NCBI GenBank assembly: GCA_945860385.1
Contig: CAMAQD010000002.1
Span: forward strand, 1 to 64,000
Source of the DNA: Flavobacterium psychrophilum
GTDB taxonomy: Bacteria > Bacteroidota > Bacteroidia > Flavobacteriales > Flavobacteriaceae
Length of the DNA stretch: 64,000 nucleotides
Direction of reading: 5' to 3'
The stretch's first letter is position 1. Each line of letters begins with the position of its first letter. Under the pieces are notes generated by a model. It searched no databases. It was not told the DNA's origin and saw nothing but the letters and a program-made list of their open reading frames with translations. Of the stretch, positions 61,162-64,000 are shown piece after piece. The translations under genes and the position numbers were made by a program.

Positions 61162-61177
61162 ACTATTACGTTATAGT
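61162..61177 (+). promoter_or_regulatory. Putative LacI-family operator upstream of the maltose transporter
   Basis: ACTATTACGTTATAGT is a 16-bp CG-centred palindrome with seven of eight base pairs. It shares 13 of 16 positions with the susC operator. Its centre is 67 bp from the centre of the -7-like TATATTTA at 61233-61240. Confidence 0.6.
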
Positions 61178-61330
61178 TTAGATGCTAAATGATTAATTAC
61201 CAAATCTAAAAACTAAAATCTAAAAACTTTTTTATATTTACACAATTCAAAACTGTTACTTTTACTTCGAAAAATAAGTTAAGTTTTGATAAGCATGGTG
61301 CTTATCGTACATTTAAAACAATATACGATA

Positions 61331-62662
61331 ATGAAAAAACCCAAATTAAGTTTTTGGCAAATCTGGAATCTAAGCTTTGGATTCCTAGGAGTACAAATTG
61401 GTTATTCTCTTCAAAATGGCAATACCAGTAGGATATTAGAAGCCCTTGGCGCTGATGTTCACAGTATTGGTTATTTTTGGTTAGCCGCACCTCTTGCAGG
61501 TTTAATTGTTCAACCTATTATTGGACTTTCAAGTGATAAAACCTGGACACGTCTTGGACGCAGAATTCCATTCATCTTTTTTGGTGCCATTGTATCGGCT
61601 TTAGCAATGTTCTTTATGCCCAATGCAGAATACTTTACTTATTTATTACCACCCTTAATTTTTGGTGCCGTAATGCTTCTCTTAATGGATACATCTTTTA
61701 ATGTAACTATGCAACCTTTCAGAGCACTTGTTGGTGATATGGTCAATGATGAACAGAAAAATCTTGGCTATTCTTTACAAAGCGCTTTAATCAATTTTGG
61801 AGCCGTTTTTGGTTCTTTATTACCTTGGATTCTTGCCAAAGCTGGCGTTGCAAATGTTCCCGCAGTTGGCGAAAAAGTAGCAGCATCTGTAATTTGGTCT
61901 TTCTACATTGGGGGTGCTATCTTGTTGGCAACTGTTCTTTGGACTGTTTTTAAAACTAAAGAATATGCCCCAAAAGAACATGCACTTTACAACGACATTG
62001 ACTTAGAAGCCGAAACGGTAACTGAAAAAACCAGTATTTTCAAGTTAATCGCAAATGCTCCAAAAATATTTTGGCAATTGGGAATCGTACAATTCTTTTC
62101 TTGGTTCGCCTTGTTTTTAATGTGGGTTTACACCACCAGAGCCATTGCCAATCAGGTTTGGGGAGCAGAAGCTTTGGATCCTAAATCCATTGGATTCAAC
62201 GAAGCCGGGGATTGGACAGGTGTAATGTTTGCCTTTTACAGTGCCGTTGCAGCTTTGTTTTCTTTACTTATTCCAACAATTGCAAAATCTATTGGCAGAA
62301 AAAAAACTTATAGTTTTTCGCTTTTGCTAGGAGGAATTGGATTAGCATCGATGTATTTTGTACATGACAAAAATATTCTTTTACTATCCATTTCCGGAGT
62401 AGGGTTAGCTTGGGCAGCCATATTAGCAATGCCATACGCCATGCTTTCTGGTTCACTTCCAGCAGACAAAATGGGCGTTTATATGGGATTGTTTAATGCC
62501 ACCATTACCATTCCACAAATCGCTGCGGGATTATTAGGAAGTACAATTATTGCTTTGTTTGGAGGTTTTCCAATGGCAATTATTGTCATCGCAGGAGTTT
62601 CCATGTTGATTGCTGGGTTAGCAGTGTTTTTTGTTAAGGAGCACCTATCAACAGTTAAATAA
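61331..62662 (+). CDS. MFS sugar transporter, SLC45/GPH-type (likely maltose/maltodextrin)
   Basis: A 443-residue inner-membrane protein; the start MKKPKLSFWQIWNLSFGF is taken, since the ATG at 61286 would add a poor 15-residue tail. It has twelve helices and the SLC45/GPH features FLGVQIGYSLQNGNTSRILEALGA (about 17-40), QPIIGLSSDKTWTRLGRRIPFIF (about 60-82), and LLMDTSFNVTMQPFRALVGDMV. Such proteins import disaccharides with protons, which matches the beta-phosphoglucomutase and GH65 phosphorylase genes that follow. It likely starts the operon. A putative operator lies upstream. Confidence 0.9.
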   Translation: MKKPKLSFWQIWNLSFGFLGVQIGYSLQNGNTSRILEALGADVHSIGYFWLAAPLAGLIVQPIIGLSSDKTWTRLGRRIPFIFFGAIVSALAMFFMPNAEYFTYLLPPLIFGAVMLLLMDTSFNVTMQPFRALVGDMVNDEQKNLGYSLQSALINFGAVFGSLLPWILAKAGVANVPAVGEKVAASVIWSFYIGGAILLATVLWTVFKTKEYAPKEHALYNDIDLEAETVTEKTSIFKLIANAPKIFWQLGIVQFFSWFALFLMWVYTTRAIANQVWGAEALDPKSIGFNEAGDWTGVMFAFYSAVAALFSLLIPTIAKSIGRKKTYSFSLLLGGIGLASMYFVHDKNILLLSISGVGLAWAAILAMPYAMLSGSLPADKMGVYMGLFNATITIPQIAAGLLGSTIIALFGGFPMAIIVIAGVSMLIAGLAVFFVKEHLSTVK

Positions 62663-62676
62663 ATTAAAAAATAATA

Positions 62677-63333
62677 ATGAATACAAAAGCATTTATATTC
62701 GACCTTGACGGCGTAATTGTGGACACCGCAAAATACCATTTTCTAGCTTGGAAAAAAATAGCCAATGAATTAGGATTCGAATTTACACACGAAAACAACG
62801 AATTATTAAAAGGAGTAAGCCGCGTGCGCTCGCTCGATATCATTCTGGAAATAGGAAAAGTTGACGCTTCGCAAGAAGACAAAAACAGATGGCTCGTTCA
62901 AAAAAACGAAGATTATTTGTCCTATCTAGTTGATATGGACGAAAGCGAAATCCTGCCAGGAGTGATGCCTGTTTTAAACTATTTAAAAGAAAAAAAGCAA
63001 CTAATCGCATTGGGTTCAGCTAGTAAAAACGCCAGACCTATTCTCGAAAAAACGGGAACGCTTGCTTTTTTTGATGCTATTGTTGATGGAAATGACGTTT
63101 CGAACGCCAAACCCGATCCCGAAGTTTTCTTGCTTGCCGCCAAATTATTAAACACAAAACCCGAAGACTCCATTGTTTTTGAAGATTCGGTTGCGGGAGT
63201 TCAAGCCGCGAACATCGGCGGAATGATTAGCGTGGGAATTGGAGAAGCTTCAACATTGCACGAAGCAAAATATTTATTTAAAGATTTTACCCAAATGGAC
63301 AAAACCTTTATTGATACTTTAATAAACAATTAA
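62677..63333 (+). CDS. pgmB: Beta-phosphoglucomutase
   Basis: A 218-residue HAD-superfamily enzyme turning beta-glucose-1-phosphate into glucose-6-phosphate. The nucleophile and acid/base aspartates are in FDLDGVIVDTAKYHFLAW (Asp 8 and Asp 10), followed by KGVSRVRSLDIIL in the cap. The Ser/Thr site is in LIALGSASKNARPIL (about 115), and the Lys and acidic motif in KPDPEVFLLAAKLL and FEDSVAGVQAA. It is 14 bp after the transporter and 72 bp before the GH65 gene, whose product beta-glucose-1-phosphate it would use. Confidence 0.95.
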   Translation: MNTKAFIFDLDGVIVDTAKYHFLAWKKIANELGFEFTHENNELLKGVSRVRSLDIILEIGKVDASQEDKNRWLVQKNEDYLSYLVDMDESEILPGVMPVLNYLKEKKQLIALGSASKNARPILEKTGTLAFFDAIVDGNDVSNAKPDPEVFLLAAKLLNTKPEDSIVFEDSVAGVQAANIGGMISVGIGEASTLHEAKYLFKDFTQMDKTFIDTLINN

Positions 63334-63405
63334 ATGATTGGAAAATAAGAATTCTAAAAACAGAATTCTAAATATTTTTTTAATCTTTAAATAATAAAAA
63401 AACAA

Positions 63406-64000
63406 ATGAATCAAGATTACATTAAACCAGACAATTGGTCCGTCATTGAAGAAGGATTTGATGCAGAGAGTGTAAAATCGTCCGAAAGTCTTTTCAGCAT
63501 TGGTAACGGTGCTATGGGACAAAGAGCGAATTTTGAAGAAAATTATACCGGAGAAACTTTTCAGGGAAGTTATATCGCAGGAATTTATTATCCTGACAAA
63601 ACCAAAGTGGGTTGGTGGAAAAATGGGTATCCAAAATATTTTGCCAAAGTCCTAAATGCACCCAACTGGATCGGAATTGATATTGAAATCAATGATGAAA
63701 TTCTGGATTTAAATGCTTGCACCAAAGTAAATAACTTTCGTCGGGAGTTGAATATGAAAGAAGGTTGGTACAATCGTTCTTTTGAAGCCACTTTGCAAAA
63801 CGGAACCGAAATTGGCGTAAATATTCGTCGTTTTCTATGTATGAATTTAGACGAAGTGGGTGTTATCAGTTATGAAATCACCGCTATAAACAAAGATACC
63901 AAAATTGTTTACAAACCTTATGTTGACGCTGGTGTAACCAATGAAGATGCCAACTGGGAAGAGAAATTCTGGGAACCATTGGATGTGAAAAGAAGTGGAA
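63406..64000 (+). CDS. GH65 maltose phosphorylase-like enzyme, N-terminal part (runs off window)
   Basis: The frame starts MNQDYIKPDNWSVIEEGFDA and stays open to the window end (about 198 residues seen). The N-terminal beta-sandwich of GH65 is visible: SLFSIGNGAMGQRANFEENY (about 27-46), GSYIAGIYYPDKTKVGWWKNGYP (about 51-73), NAPNWIGIDIEIND and LDEVGVISYEIT. The catalytic barrel lies outside, so maltose, trehalose or kojibiose specificity cannot be read; maltose phosphorylase is most likely from the starch operon context. The full gene should encode about 760 residues. Confidence 0.88.
   Translation, partial: MNQDYIKPDNWSVIEEGFDAESVKSSESLFSIGNGAMGQRANFEENYTGETFQGSYIAGIYYPDKTKVGWWKNGYPKYFAKVLNAPNWIGIDIEINDEILDLNACTKVNNFRRELNMKEGWYNRSFEATLQNGTEIGVNIRRFLCMNLDEVGVISYEITAINKDTKIVYKPYVDAGVTNEDANWEEKFWEPLDVKRSG

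Larger units (their letters stand above)
61036..61330. other. 295-bp intergenic region with inverted 12-bp repeat arrays
   Basis: Holds two oppositely oriented 12-bp arrays (61043-61078 and 61102-61144), a putative LacI-family operator (61162-61177) and a -7-like element TATATTTA (61233-61240) before the MFS gene. I saw no gene. Confidence 0.7.

Noticed and set aside
63319..63791. Minus-strand short open frames at the right end
   Set aside because: They lie opposite the clear GH65 reading frame that starts at 63406 and have no family features.

Overview
The window looks like a chromosomal segment of a Flavobacterium-type bacterium (Bacteroidota, Flavobacteriaceae). The DNA is AT-rich. Several promoters fit the Bacteroidota TTTG / TAnnTTTG pattern. 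Secreted proteins end in type IX secretion (T9SS) sorting domains, a SusC/SusD pair is present, and single-copy genes typical of the group occur (class II HMG-CoA reductase, GYDIA-type GHMP kinase, MnmD, type III pantothenate kinase, SusC-linked LacI regulator). I saw no CRISPR array, prophage or intact insertion sequence.

Layout. 1-501: 3' end of lpxB. 502-1056: non-coding, with two 11-bp tandem arrays, possible insertion-sequence ends and a terminator. 1057-8781 (-): a 2574-residue T9SS-exported adhesin-like protein. 9158-11194 (+): ComEC-type channel. 11197-20640 (-): a peptide-use cluster of a DPP-IV-like S9 peptidase, four consecutive POT peptide transporters and a thioredoxin-fold protein. 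20794-21316 (+): a ParE/RelE-type toxin-antitoxin pair whose toxin appears cut short by a stop codon. 21327-23613 (+): mevalonate-pathway genes. 23770-30482 (-): a tiny secreted CHIPPGNP protein, then an envelope-biogenesis run (PpiD-like foldase, CNNM/CorC protein, LptC, outer-membrane protein, CoaX). 30581-30653: tRNA-Phe. 30701-34647 (-): TPR protein and pyruvate phosphate dikinase. 34996-45785 (+): an apparent acetate/propionate module with an InsA-like DNA-binding protein, porin, MHS transporter, two small membrane proteins, an SLC5-histidine kinase fusion, a response regulator, a propionyl-CoA synthetase-like enzyme and acetyl-CoA synthetase. 45838-49014: mixed housekeeping genes (mnmD, ilvE, MazG-like). 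49175-64000: a maltodextrin/starch locus.

The starch locus is the best-organised system. SusC, SusD, SusE, an alpha-amylase and a SusF-like protein lie on the minus strand. A LacI-family regulator, an MFS sugar transporter, beta-phosphoglucomutase and a GH65 phosphorylase lie divergently on the plus strand. The inferred path is extracellular starch cleavage, SusCD uptake, inner-membrane maltose import, phosphorolysis to glucose plus beta-glucose-1-phosphate, and isomerisation to glucose-6-phosphate. Three upstream regions carry a shared 16-bp CG-centred site of the form ACTAyyACGTTwTmGT. Two of the three sit exactly 56 bp (centre to centre) upstream of a promoter -7-like element and the third 67 bp, which suggests that the LacI-family protein acts as an activator.

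Limits: all assignments come from reading the sequence. No homology search, codon statistics or structure prediction was run. Residue positions are approximate.
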